Of a stretch of 64,000 nt of DNA, positions 54,504 through 64,000 are shown piece after piece (positions within the stretch are counted from its first letter, which is position 1; every line of letters starts with the position of its first letter). A model generated the notes under the pieces. That model was given only the letters and a program-made list of their open reading frames with translations. It did not search any database and had not been told where the DNA came from. The stretch lies in NCBI GenBank assembly GCA_024707405.1, contig JANPZU010000005.1, positions 1 through 64,000 on the forward strand, written 5' to 3'. The position numbers and the translations under genes are program-made. This DNA comes from Luteimonas sp. (GTDB lineage: Bacteria; Pseudomonadota; Gammaproteobacteria; Xanthomonadales; Xanthomonadaceae).

Positions 54504-54776
54504 ATGCACGCCTACGTCTACAAGAGCCAACGCAAGGCGGACACCTTCGTCTACCTTGCGGAGCGTGACGGCTTCACGCGCCTGCCCGAGACGTTGCGGA
54601 CGCAGTTGGGTGCCCTGGTCTTCGTGCTGGACGTGGCGCTGACGCCAGATCGCAAGCTGGCGCGTGAAAACCCGGAGGAAGTCCGGCGCAACCTTGCTGC
54701 ACGCGGCTTCCACTTGCAGTTCCCGCCGTCGGCGGCGACCGATCCGATGTCGGAGGATTGGGGAACCGATGCCTGA
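54504..54776 (+). CDS. ycgL: YcgL domain-containing protein
   Basis: This 90-residue protein begins MHAYVYKSQRKADTFVYLAE and contains FTRLPETLRTQLGALVFVLD, LTPDRKLA and NLAARGFHLQFPP, which are diagnostic for the YcgL family. YcgL is a small cytoplasmic protein common in gammaproteobacteria, without an agreed function. The start at 54504 follows CGGACGGAC; the open frame upstream is not family-like. Its last eight bases overlap the start of the ankyrin gene. Confidence 0.92.
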   Translation: MHAYVYKSQRKADTFVYLAERDGFTRLPETLRTQLGALVFVLDVALTPDRKLARENPEEVRRNLAARGFHLQFPPSAATDPMSEDWGTDA

Positions 54777-57700
54777 ATCGTCTCGCTCGCGGCTGCCCGT
54801 CGTCGCCGCGTTGCTGCTTGGTCTGGCCTTGTCCGCAGTGGCGGGCCTGGGTGGCGTGGTGGCGGCAGTCGCCGGCGTGCTTGCGCAACCGGCGCTGGCG
54901 CTGGCGGTGCGTGGCGGGCGCGGTGCGTGGCCCGCGAGTGGCGAGCGCCTGTGGCGCGACGCGCTGGCCCTGCTGGCGCTGTGGAGTGGTGCGGTCGCGG
55001 TCTCGGCTGCATTGGTCGCGTGGCCGCTGGCGGCGTTGCGGGCCAATGGCGGGCTGGGATCGGCGCTGGCGTTGAGCGCGGCCATCGGCATCGTCGTGAT
55101 CGGGCTGTGGCGTACCTGGCCGTTGTGGCATGCGGTCGAGCGTGAAGGCGGTTCCCTGCGTCGCCACTGGCACGCGTTGGCCGATCGCGATGCGTCATCG
55201 TGGCGCGGCTTTGCCGCCGGCGCCTGCATCGCGTGCGTGGTGGCGCCCATCGTGGTGCTGGCGTGGCCGGGACTGCTGGCCGGCAACGCGCGCTGGGGGT
55301 TGGCGGGGATCCTCGCTTTCTCCTCGCCGATCCTGCATTTCGCGTTGCAACGCCTGCGCATGGCCGAAGCGTTGCCGCTGCCCGTGGTGGAGATGCCCGG
55401 TGAACCTGGCGTGGCGTTGGAGGAAGAAGCGCAGGCCGACCTGGAAGTGGCGCTGTATGCCGCGGCCAGGCTGGGCCGCGTGGATCGCGCGCTGGAGTTG
55501 ATCGACGCCGGTGCCGATGTGTTTTCGCCACCGCCCCCGGATGATCGCGACCAGCGCAGCCTGCCTGTGCTGGCAGCGGTGTTGCCGGATTTGCGCTTGC
55601 TGCGAATCCTGATCGGTCGTGGCGTCGACCTCAACACGCCGCATGCCGGCATGACGCCCTTGCTGGCGGCAACCCGTGACAGTTGGCATGGCCGGCCCGA
55701 GGCGGTGATGACGCTGTTGGCAAATGGTGCCGATCCGCGCGCGACCGATGGCGAGGGCAACACGCCACTGCACCATGCCGCGCGCAGTTCCGATCCAGGC
55801 GTCGCCGCGTTGTTGCGCGATGCTTCGGCCGAACTCGATGTCGCCAACCTCGACGGAGTCACGCCGCTGGGTGCGGCGTGCTCGGTCGGCAACTGGCGGC
55901 TGGCGCGTTTCCTGCTCGAACGCGGCGCCAAGGCCGAGGTGGCCGACGCGTTGCCGGCCTTGCTGGCCGCGGCTGGCGCCGACGAAGACGATCCGGCCGG
56001 CGTGCAATTGCTGCTCAAGCACAAGGCTAAGGTGGATACGCGCGATGTCGACGGACGCAGTGCCTTGCACGTCGCCGCGGCGAGCGGCCATGCCGAGATC
56101 GTCGCCGCGTTGCTCGATGCCGGCGCCGACGTGCAGGCACGCGACATCCATGGCATGTCGCCCTTGCTGGCGGCGGCGCGCGGCGGTCGCGTGCCGGCGT
56201 TCGATGCGTTGGTCGATGCCGCGTCGGACGTGTCGGCCAAGGACGGCGAAGGTCGCAGCGCATTGATCCATGCCGTGCAGGCGGACGTGGCGTCGCTGGT
56301 GTTGGTGCAGCGCATCCGCGAGCTGGGCGTGTCGGCGGAAATCGTCGATCGCGCCGGCAAGCGCGCAGTGGACTATGCCGCCGAAGCCGGTCGCTGGACG
56401 CTGGTCGCCGCGCTCGATCCGGACTACGTCCTGCCATCGAGCGTGCGCGGCGAGGATGGCGATGCGGTCACCACGGATCGCCCGCCGCTCGACCTGTTGC
56501 GCGAAGGCCTGCAAGAAGCGCGTTACGACGGCCTCGAGCGCCTCGCGGCCTTGCTGTCGCCGGCCGAATTGGGCGGGCTGTTGCTGGAACCCGATGCTTC
56601 CCCGTCGGCCGACCGCATCCGCTGGCTGCTTGCGAACGGCGCCGATGCTGCGTCCGCGGGCGACGAGGGCGCCTTGCCCGCGTTTGCATTGCTCGCGCGC
56701 GGCCCCGAGGCGGTGCCCGCGCTGCAGGCCTTGCTCGACCATGGCGCGCCACTCGATGGCGAAGGCGGCCTGGCGCGTTTCCTGGCGGCCTGCATCGGTG
56801 GCGATCGCGCGGGCCGCGGGCTGGAACAGTTCTCGCTGGATCTGCTGGAACATGGTGCCGATGCCAAGGGCGTGCCGGAGGACGGCGATCCGGCGTTGTC
56901 GCTGGCGATCCACCTGGGCTGGAGCCGGCTGGTCGATGCCTTGATCGACCGCGGTGTCGACCTGGATGCGCGCGATGCCCGAGGCATGACGGCCTTGCAC
57001 CTGGCGGCCGCGCTTGGCCGCGAACCTGCCTTGAAGGCATTGGTGCTGCGCGGAGCATCGCCCGACGTGCGTGCCGCGGACGGACAGACGCCGTTGGGCG
57101 TGGCGTTGGCGAGTGGTCGCCGCGATCTCGCCGACTGGCTCGACTGGCGCGGCTGGGCCTTGCCCGGGCGCGCATTGCAGGCCGAGGACGTGCCTGCCGC
57201 CGCGATCGCGGGCGATGCCGATGCAGTGCGCAAGTTGGTCGACCTCGGCTTCGCGGTCGATGCCCCCGATGCGCAGGGCTGCACGGCCCTGTTGCGCGCC
57301 TGCGGCGGCGGCCACCGTGCCGTGGTCGAGTTGCTGCTCGAACGTGGCGCCGATCCGCAGCACGTGGCACATACCGGAGCGACCCCGTTGTCGGCCGCGG
57401 TCAGCATGCGCCAGGGCGAGATCGTCGAGCGACTGCTGCTTGCGGGCGCTGCACTGGAACAGCGCCTGCCCAACGACGTGACCGTGCTGATGCTGGCCGC
57501 CGCATTGGGCTTGCCCGACCTGTGCGCGCGCCTGCTCACCGCGGGTGCCAACGTCCATGCCACCGATGCCCAGGGACTCACGCCGCTGCACTGCGCCGCG
57601 CTCTACGGGTTCACCGCACGCGATCGCGCGCGCTTGCTCGCGCTGTTCGACACGCTGCTGCTGGCCGGCGCCGAAACCGATGCCGTCGCCGCCGGTGGCG

Positions 57701-58041
57701 TGACCCCGTTGTTGTTGCTGTTGGGGGCGCGCGCCGAACCCGGCACCGCTTGCGACGAAGACGTGGTGCTCGCTGCACTCGACCAATTGCTCGATGAAGG
57801 CGTTTCGCTAGAAGCGCGCGATCCGCGCGGCTTCGGCCCGCTGCACCTTGCAGGCCTGCATGGCTTGCTGCGTACCACCCAGCGCCTGCTGCGCGCCGGC
57901 GCCGATCCCGACCTGCGCGATGCCCTCAACCGCACCCCGCGCGAGATCGCGGTGATGCGCGGCTTCATCGACGTCGCCGCCGAATACGTCCCTGTACCGC
58001 AGGGCGTGTCGATGGCGCGGTTCCTGCGCGAGCCCAAGTGA
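54769..58041 (+). CDS. Large membrane-anchored ankyrin-repeat protein
   Basis: This 1090-residue protein has an N-terminal membrane domain of five or six hydrophobic helices (residues about 9-205: LPVVAALLLGLALSAVAGLG, ALALLALWSGAVAVSAALVA, FAAGACIACVVAPIVVLAWP and others). More than 800 residues of ankyrin repeats follow, for example GEGNTPLHHAARS, DVDGRSALHVAAASGHAEIV, ARGMTALHLAAALGREPALK and DALNRTPREIAVMRG. The repeats presumably face the cytoplasm and bind protein partners. The ATG at 54769 overlaps the ycgL stop, so the genes are translationally coupled; GGAGG lies upstream inside ycgL. Function is unknown. Several central repeats are degenerate. Confidence 0.88.
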   Translation: MPESSRSRLPVVAALLLGLALSAVAGLGGVVAAVAGVLAQPALALAVRGGRGAWPASGERLWRDALALLALWSGAVAVSAALVAWPLAALRANGGLGSALALSAAIGIVVIGLWRTWPLWHAVEREGGSLRRHWHALADRDASSWRGFAAGACIACVVAPIVVLAWPGLLAGNARWGLAGILAFSSPILHFALQRLRMAEALPLPVVEMPGEPGVALEEEAQADLEVALYAAARLGRVDRALELIDAGADVFSPPPPDDRDQRSLPVLAAVLPDLRLLRILIGRGVDLNTPHAGMTPLLAATRDSWHGRPEAVMTLLANGADPRATDGEGNTPLHHAARSSDPGVAALLRDASAELDVANLDGVTPLGAACSVGNWRLARFLLERGAKAEVADALPALLAAAGADEDDPAGVQLLLKHKAKVDTRDVDGRSALHVAAASGHAEIVAALLDAGADVQARDIHGMSPLLAAARGGRVPAFDALVDAASDVSAKDGEGRSALIHAVQADVASLVLVQRIRELGVSAEIVDRAGKRAVDYAAEAGRWTLVAALDPDYVLPSSVRGEDGDAVTTDRPPLDLLREGLQEARYDGLERLAALLSPAELGGLLLEPDASPSADRIRWLLANGADAASAGDEGALPAFALLARGPEAVPALQALLDHGAPLDGEGGLARFLAACIGGDRAGRGLEQFSLDLLEHGADAKGVPEDGDPALSLAIHLGWSRLVDALIDRGVDLDARDARGMTALHLAAALGREPALKALVLRGASPDVRAADGQTPLGVALASGRRDLADWLDWRGWALPGRALQAEDVPAAAIAGDADAVRKLVDLGFAVDAPDAQGCTALLRACGGGHRAVVELLLERGADPQHVAHTGATPLSAAVSMRQGEIVERLLLAGAALEQRLPNDVTVLMLAAALGLPDLCARLLTAGANVHATDAQGLTPLHCAALYGFTARDRARLLALFDTLLLAGAETDAVAAGGVTPLLLLLGARAEPGTACDEDVVLAALDQLLDEGVSLEARDPRGFGPLHLAGLHGLLRTTQRLLRAGADPDLRDALNRTPREIAVMRGFIDVAAEYVPVPQGVSMARFLREPK

Positions 58042-58087
58042 GTGGCTTGCGTGGTGGCGATCGACGGGTCGCCGCCGGCATTCGATT

Positions 58088-58687
58088 TCAGAGTTCGCTT
58101 GCGCGCTTGGCACCCACACTGACCAAGATCCTGCGGTAGTTGATGAAGTCGCGCTGGATGGTGGCGGTCGTTTCCGTGACGCGCCTTTCCACGTAGTCGA
58201 GCAGCGTCTCGCCGTCCTCGACCTTGTTGTAGTCCAGCTTCCACATGGTGAATGCCTCGCTCATGAAATCGTTGAAAAATGTGTGCATGGCGTAGCGCAG
58301 TGGCGAACCCGTTGCAGGATTGCCCATCGGCCCGCAGCGCAGGTGTGCGCCGTGGATTTCCCACATGGCATTCACCTTCTGGACGATCTTGTCGTCGGTG
58401 TCGTTGATGAAATCAACGCAGGAGGCCTCATACACGATGCGCTGGTAGCGATACGCATAGATGCTGTCAGGGACGTTGTCTTTTTCCCGGTTGCGGATAT
58501 AGCTGCACAAGCGATCCATCATCCCGGGGTTCGGGCACACCTGTGGCGAGGACTGTCCTTGCATGGCAAGGAGCGCGACGGGAATCGCGGTGGCTGCCGT
58601 GTCTGGTGGGGTATTGCCATCGGCTGCGGCCGACATGCCCGGGAAATTGCACGCAATGCAGGCCAGGAGAAGGGTGCATATCCGCAT
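58088..58687 (-). CDS. Secreted protein of unknown function
   Basis: This 199-residue protein has a signal peptide (MRICTLLLACIACNFPGMSA). The mature part has several cysteines (VCPNPGMMDRLCSYIRNREK, EASCVDFIND and HLRCGPMGNP) that could form disulfides, and a charged helical C-terminus (GETLLDYVERRVTETTATIQ). I do not recognise the family. Starts at 58687 and 58708 are both possible; the former gives a compact signal peptide. It converges on the ankyrin gene and is divergent from the TonB-C-domain gene. Codon use is somewhat less GC-biased than that of its neighbours. Confidence 0.6.
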   Translation of the reverse strand: MRICTLLLACIACNFPGMSAAADGNTPPDTAATAIPVALLAMQGQSSPQVCPNPGMMDRLCSYIRNREKDNVPDSIYAYRYQRIVYEASCVDFINDTDDKIVQKVNAMWEIHGAHLRCGPMGNPATGSPLRYAMHTFFNDFMSEAFTMWKLDYNKVEDGETLLDYVERRVTETTATIQRDFINYRRILVSVGAKRASEL

Positions 58688-58861
58688 CGTCGTGGTCTCG
58701 TTGTGCATGGAATGATCGCATCGTGCCCTGACTGGGCATGGTGCGGCAAGCAGGCGGGCTTGCTTGCTGCGTAACACCTGCGCTCCTGCGCGATCGAGGC
58801 ATTGACGCGTGCGCCCGGCCGGGCGCTATGATCCGCCCGACCCATGCCATGGGAGGGTGTG

Positions 58862-59740
58862 ATGAAAACGCTGAAGTGGATTCCGCTGCTGTTCCTGCTG
58901 TTGTCCGGTGGCGCACTGGCGCAAGGTGGCGCGGCGGCCAGGCAACAGGTCGAGAGCAGCATGGTGGTGACCGGGCATGTATCGGTTCGCGGGGATGGCT
59001 CCGTATCGGAATGGGAACTCGACCAACCCGAAAAGCTGCCCCCCGTAGCCCTCGAACTGGTGGCGCGAGTCGCGCCGACGTGGCGGTTCGAGCCGGTATC
59101 CATGGATGGCGGACATGGCGTTGCCAAGGTGCCGATGAGATTGCGGCTTGTGGCAAACAGGCTCGGAGATGGCACCTATCGCGTCGTCATCCGCAACGGA
59201 TACTTCGGCAAGGATCTGCCTGCAGACGACGAACGCGTGCGGCCGGATGAGACGAGTGTCCTTCGTATTGTCAGCCAACCGGCGATTTCGTACCCGGACA
59301 ACGCCGTCAACATGAGGGCGCAGGGAAGGGTCTACCTGATCATGAAACTTGGCCGGGATGGCCGCGTACAGGACGTCGTCGCCGAACAGGTCAATCTCAC
59401 GATCGTCGGCACGGCACAGCAAATGAAAACCGCCCGCGACCTGTTGGCAGTCGCCGCCATCCGTGGTGCCAGGCGTTGGACTTACCAGCCGCCGACCACG
59501 GGTGAGCTGGCCGGGAAGGACAGCTGGTCCGTACGGGTGACCGTGGATTTCATCCGCACCATGGCCCCGCAGCCCGAGGAATACGGACGCTGGAATGCCT
59601 ACATCCCCGGGCCGCGACAGAAAGCGCCATGGCTGGAGGACGACCTGGGCGAGTACGGAAGTCCGGATCTCGTTGATGCCGATGGCGTGCAACTTGCCGA
59701 GCGGGGACTGAAATTGCTCACGCCCTTGCAAAGTGGCTGA
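58862..59740 (+). CDS. Secreted protein with TonB C-terminal-like domain
   Basis: This 292-residue protein starts with a cleavable-looking signal peptide (MKTLKWIPLLFLLLSGGALA, then Q) and has a region near residues 140-225 resembling the TonB C-terminal fold: QPAISYPDNAVNMRAQGRVY, LIMKLGRDGRVQDVVAEQVN and ARRWTYQPPT. Classical TonB has an uncleaved N-terminal anchor and a Pro-rich linker; neither is seen here, so it is probably a periplasmic relative rather than the energy transducer. GGGAGGGTGTG precedes the ATG. It shares a bidirectional terminator with rho. Confidence 0.72.
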   Translation: MKTLKWIPLLFLLLSGGALAQGGAAARQQVESSMVVTGHVSVRGDGSVSEWELDQPEKLPPVALELVARVAPTWRFEPVSMDGGHGVAKVPMRLRLVANRLGDGTYRVVIRNGYFGKDLPADDERVRPDETSVLRIVSQPAISYPDNAVNMRAQGRVYLIMKLGRDGRVQDVVAEQVNLTIVGTAQQMKTARDLLAVAAIRGARRWTYQPPTTGELAGKDSWSVRVTVDFIRTMAPQPEEYGRWNAYIPGPRQKAPWLEDDLGEYGSPDLVDADGVQLAERGLKLLTPLQSG

Positions 59741-59761
59741 AGCAGGTCTGCATCAAAAAAC

Positions 59762-59790
59762 AAAAAAGCCCCGCATTTGCGGGGCTTTTT
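59762..59790. terminator. Bidirectional intrinsic terminator, TonB-C gene / rho
   Basis: AAAAAAGCCCCGCATTTGCG begins a symmetric element: the GCCCCGC / GCGGGGC stem is flanked by A residues on the left and TTTTT on the right, giving a U-tail on both strands. It ends both convergent transcripts. Confidence 0.92.
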
Positions 59791-59810
59791 GTTGGAGCTG
59801 CGTTACTGGT

Positions 59811-61526
59811 TCAGCGCCGCATCGAGGCGAAGAACTCGTCGTTGGATTTGGTGGTTTTCATCTTGTCCAACAAGAACTCCATCGCCGCGATCTCGTCCAT
59901 CGGATGCAGCAACTTGCGCAGGATCCAGATCTTCTGCAGCAGGTCGGGCTCGATCAGCAGGTCTTCGCGGCGAGTGCCGGAGAGGTTCACGCCGATCGCC
60001 GGGTAGACGCGCTTCTCGGTGATGCGGCGGTCGAGGTGCACTTCCGAGTTGCCGGTGCCCTTGAACTCTTCGTAGATCACCTTGTCCATCGCGCTGCCGG
60101 TATCGACCAGGGCGGTGGCGATGATGGTCAGCGAACCGCCTTCCTCGACGTTGCGCGCGGCGCCGAAGAAACGCTTCGGGCGGTGCAGTGCGTTGGCGTC
60201 GACGCCGCCGGTCAGCACCTTGCCGGAGCTGGGCACGACGTTGTTGTAGGCGCGGGCGAGGCGGGTGATCGAGTCGAGCAGGATCACCACGTCGCGCTTG
60301 TGTTCGACCAGGCGCTTGGCGCGCTCGATCACCATCTCGGCGACCTGCACGTGGCGCGCAGCCGGTTCGTCGAAGGTGGAACTGACCACTTCGCCGCGCA
60401 CGGTGCGCTGCATCTCGGTCACTTCTTCCGGACGCTCGTCGACCAGCAGCACGATCAGGAACACTTCCGGATGGTTGGTGGTGATCGCGGTGGCGATCTG
60501 CTGCATCAGCATCGTCTTGCCCGCCTTGGGCGGCGAGACGATCAGCGAACGCTGCCCCTTGCCCTGCGGCGCCATCAAGTCGAGGATGCGGCCGGCGATG
60601 TCTTCCGACGAACCGTCGCCGCGCTCGAGCTTGAAGCGGCGGCGCGGGAACAGCGGGGTCAGGTTCTCGAACAGCACCTTGCCCTTGCTGGCTTCCGGCG
60701 GTTCGCCGTTGATGGTGTCGACCACGTTCAGCGCGAAGTAGCGCTCGCCGTCCTTCGGCCAGCGGATGCGGCCGGAGATGTGGTCGCCGGTGCGCAGGTT
60801 GAAGCGGCGGATCTGGCTGGGCGAGATGTAGGTGTCGTCCGGGCCGGCGAGATAGCTGGCCTCTGCGCCACGCAGGAAGCCGAAACCGTCGGGCAGGATT
60901 TCCAGCACGCCGTCGGCCTGCACGCCCTCGCCGGTGCGGGTGAGCACCTTGAGCACGGCGAAGATCACGTCCTGCTTGCGGGCGCGGGCGACGCCTTCAT
61001 GGATATTGAGCTGTTCGGCGATGTCGAGCAGCTTGTGCGCCGGCATGCGCTTGAGGTCGCCCAGCGAATACTGCGGGAAACCTTCGGGGATGTTGGGTGG
61101 GGGCAGGCGATGTGCCTGTTCGTTGCCGTTGCCGCCGTCTTCCTGCGGCAGGCCGCCTTCGCGATAGCGGTCGCGCTGGCGGTCGCGGCGGTTCTTGAAG
61201 CGGTCGCGGCGATTGTTGCCCTGGCCCTGCTGGTTCTGGTTGTTGTGGCGGTTGTTGTCGAACTGACGCTGCTGGCCGCTTTCCTGCGGAGTGCCGTCGC
61301 TGCCACCCCCCTGCTGCGCATCCTGCGTGGGAGCGGGTGCTGCAGGCGGCGGAGGCGGTGCGGATTCTGCGGGGGTAGCAGGTGCCGGTGGTGGCGGTGG
61401 CGGTGCGGCTTCGGCGGCGGGTGCGGCCGGTGCCTTCTCGGTGGTGGCCTTTGCGGCCTTGCTCACGCGCGGCTTGCGCACGCGCTTCTCGGCGGTATCG
61501 CCGGCGTCGGTGGTGTTGTCGGACAA
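59811..61526 (-). CDS. rho: Transcription termination factor Rho with long N-terminal extension
   Basis: This 571-residue hexameric RNA-dependent ATPase ends transcripts. The conserved core starts near residue 152 ([20 protein letters not shown]) with the RNA-binding [20 protein letters not shown]. The Walker A motif is SPPKAGKT, Walker [17 protein letters not shown], and the Q/R loop region is [19 protein letters not shown]. coli Rho has about 419 residues. The extra 150 here are low complexity: a Pro/Ala-rich stretch (about 30-70) and an Asn/Gln/Arg/Asp-rich stretch (about 75-135). Such an insertion may bind RNA or phase-separate, as proposed for other bacterial Rho proteins. Confidence 0.97.
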   Translation of the reverse strand: MSDNTTDAGDTAEKRVRKPRVSKAAKATTEKAPAAPAAEAAPPPPPPAPATPAESAPPPPPAAPAPTQDAQQGGGSDGTPQESGQQRQFDNNRHNNQNQQGQGNNRRDRFKNRRDRQRDRYREGGLPQEDGGNGNEQAHRLPPPNIPEGFPQYSLGDLKRMPAHKLLDIAEQLNIHEGVARARKQDVIFAVLKVLTRTGEGVQADGVLEILPDGFGFLRGAEASYLAGPDDTYISPSQIRRFNLRTGDHISGRIRWPKDGERYFALNVVDTINGEPPEASKGKVLFENLTPLFPRRRFKLERGDGSSEDIAGRILDLMAPQGKGQRSLIVSPPKAGKTMLMQQIATAITTNHPEVFLIVLLVDERPEEVTEMQRTVRGEVVSSTFDEPAARHVQVAEMVIERAKRLVEHKRDVVILLDSITRLARAYNNVVPSSGKVLTGGVDANALHRPKRFFGAARNVEEGGSLTIIATALVDTGSAMDKVIYEEFKGTGNSEVHLDRRITEKRVYPAIGVNLSGTRREDLLIEPDLLQKIWILRKLLHPMDEIAAMEFLLDKMKTTKSNDEFFASMRR

Positions 61527-61721
61527 GTGCTGATTCCTCGCTTGCTGCGAGCGCCCAGGACGGGCGGGAGAGGGGACTGGGGGATGAACTTTCAGATGGG
61601 TGCGGCGCGGGTGTCACGCGCCGGATGTGCCAAAACTAGCATCGCGCCCGGCCGGCGCGCAAGTTCGGCCGGCCCGGGGTTCATGTTGCGGATGGTCGGG
61701 CGCCGTGGCGTCCGGTGGGCG

Positions 61722-62054
61722 TCAAAGCGCCTTTTCGATCATCTGGGTGAGGAGCGACTGGATGTTCGGCGGCGCGCCCAGTTGCGAGCTATGCACCTGG
61801 CCGTCCTTGAACATGAGCAGCATCGGGATGCTGCGGACGTTGTACTTCACGCCCAGCGCCGGGTACTGCTGCACGTCCACCTTCACGACCTTGGCCTTGC
61901 CGGCGTAGCTGTCGGCCAGGTCGTCGACCAGCGGGCCGATGGCCTTGCACGGCCCGCACCACGGCGCCCAGAAGTCGACCAGCACGGGCTGCCCGGACTG
62001 CAGCACGGTGGCGTCGAAGTCGGTGTCGGTGGCATGGATGACGTGTTCGCTCAC
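61722..62054 (-). CDS. trxA: Thioredoxin
   Basis: This 110-residue cytoplasmic disulfide reductase has the active site [10 protein letters not shown] (C33, C36), the cis-proline loop [13 protein letters not shown] and the usual fold and length. The start is GTG at 62054, supported by AGGAG seven bases upstream; the open frame continues 73 residues upstream without domain similarity. It lies upstream of rho on the same strand and is divergent from rhlB, the typical gammaproteobacterial arrangement. Confidence 0.95.
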   Translation of the reverse strand: MSEHVIHATDTDFDATVLQSGQPVLVDFWAPWCGPCKAIGPLVDDLADSYAGKAKVVKVDVQQYPALGVKYNVRSIPMLLMFKDGQVHSSQLGAPPNIQSLLTQMIEKAL

Positions 62055-62257
62055 GGAAAGCTCCTGGGTCGGGGCGGGCAACCCGGGGCCGGGTCGCGGT
62101 GCAACGGATGGTAAACTGGGGTGATTCGCGGCGGCTTCAAGGGGCTTGCCTGCCGCGGTTCTCACGGGACGGCGAAGGCGTCGTACCCGTCTCTGGGCAG
62201 TCTGCGATGCGGGCGCCTTCCGCGCAAGCGCGCAACGCCAGACAGACCATCCTACGC

Positions 62258-63961
<1,704 letters not shown>

Positions 63962-64000
63962 CGCCCGGTCGGGCCGAGGCCGCAAGGCCTTTCGCGCCTG

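Overview
The window looks like a chromosomal segment of a GC-rich gammaproteobacterium of the Xanthomonadaceae/Lysobacteraceae type. Several things point there: the DUF2782 gene divergent from polA, a C-rich sRNA candidate between polA and a YetF-type membrane protein, a Rho with a long low-complexity N-terminal extension beside trxA and rhlB, several S9-family peptidases, and TonB-dependent receptors paired with cupin-like proteins. No rRNA, tRNA, CRISPR array, integrase or transposase was seen. Genus is not resolvable by reading alone.

Region 1 (1-16,660) is a carbohydrate-utilisation locus. It holds a sugar porter and a GH51 arabinofuranosidase, then a GST, a GH3-GH16 beta-glucan operon, a LacI-family regulator, a sodium/solute symporter divergent from a TonB-dependent receptor, a cupin-like (JmjC-type) protein and a FucP-type sugar transporter. 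Three near-identical palindromes of the form TGACAnCGnTGTCA lie upstream of GH3-GH16, between symporter and receptor, and upstream of the FucP-type transporter. The single LacI protein probably controls all of these, so the locus reads as outer-membrane uptake, periplasmic cleavage and inner-membrane import of a beta-glucan.

Region 2 (16,791-27,275) has uvrD, then a peptidase cluster: an S9 lipoprotein peptidase, an S9A prolyl oligopeptidase, an unrecognised gene with an apparent frame problem, and a subtilisin-like S8 protease divergent from a LuxR-type regulator.

Region 3 (27,359-38,435) is mixed metabolism and sensing: a short 6-phosphogluconate dehydrogenase, a universal stress protein, an AraC regulator, a membrane-spanning winged-helix/beta-propeller regulator divergent from a second TonB-dependent receptor, a DUF2785 protein, a Gfo/Idh/MocA oxidoreductase and a DUF2782 lipoprotein.

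Region 4 (38,535-46,675) has polA, followed by degenerate repeats that copy its last codons and by an sX13-like sRNA candidate, then a DUF421 membrane protein, hemF, a cysteine-dioxygenase-like cupin, a paired REP-like inverted repeat and a dipeptidyl-peptidase-like S9 enzyme.

Region 5 (46,884-58,687) has a trimeric autotransporter adhesin containing a collagen-like segment, a small membrane protein, an overlapping ECF sigma factor / Ser-Thr kinase operon, ycgL overlapping a large membrane-anchored ankyrin protein, and an unknown secreted protein. Region 6 (58,862-64,000) has a TonB-C-domain secreted protein and the housekeeping genes rho, trxA and rhlB.
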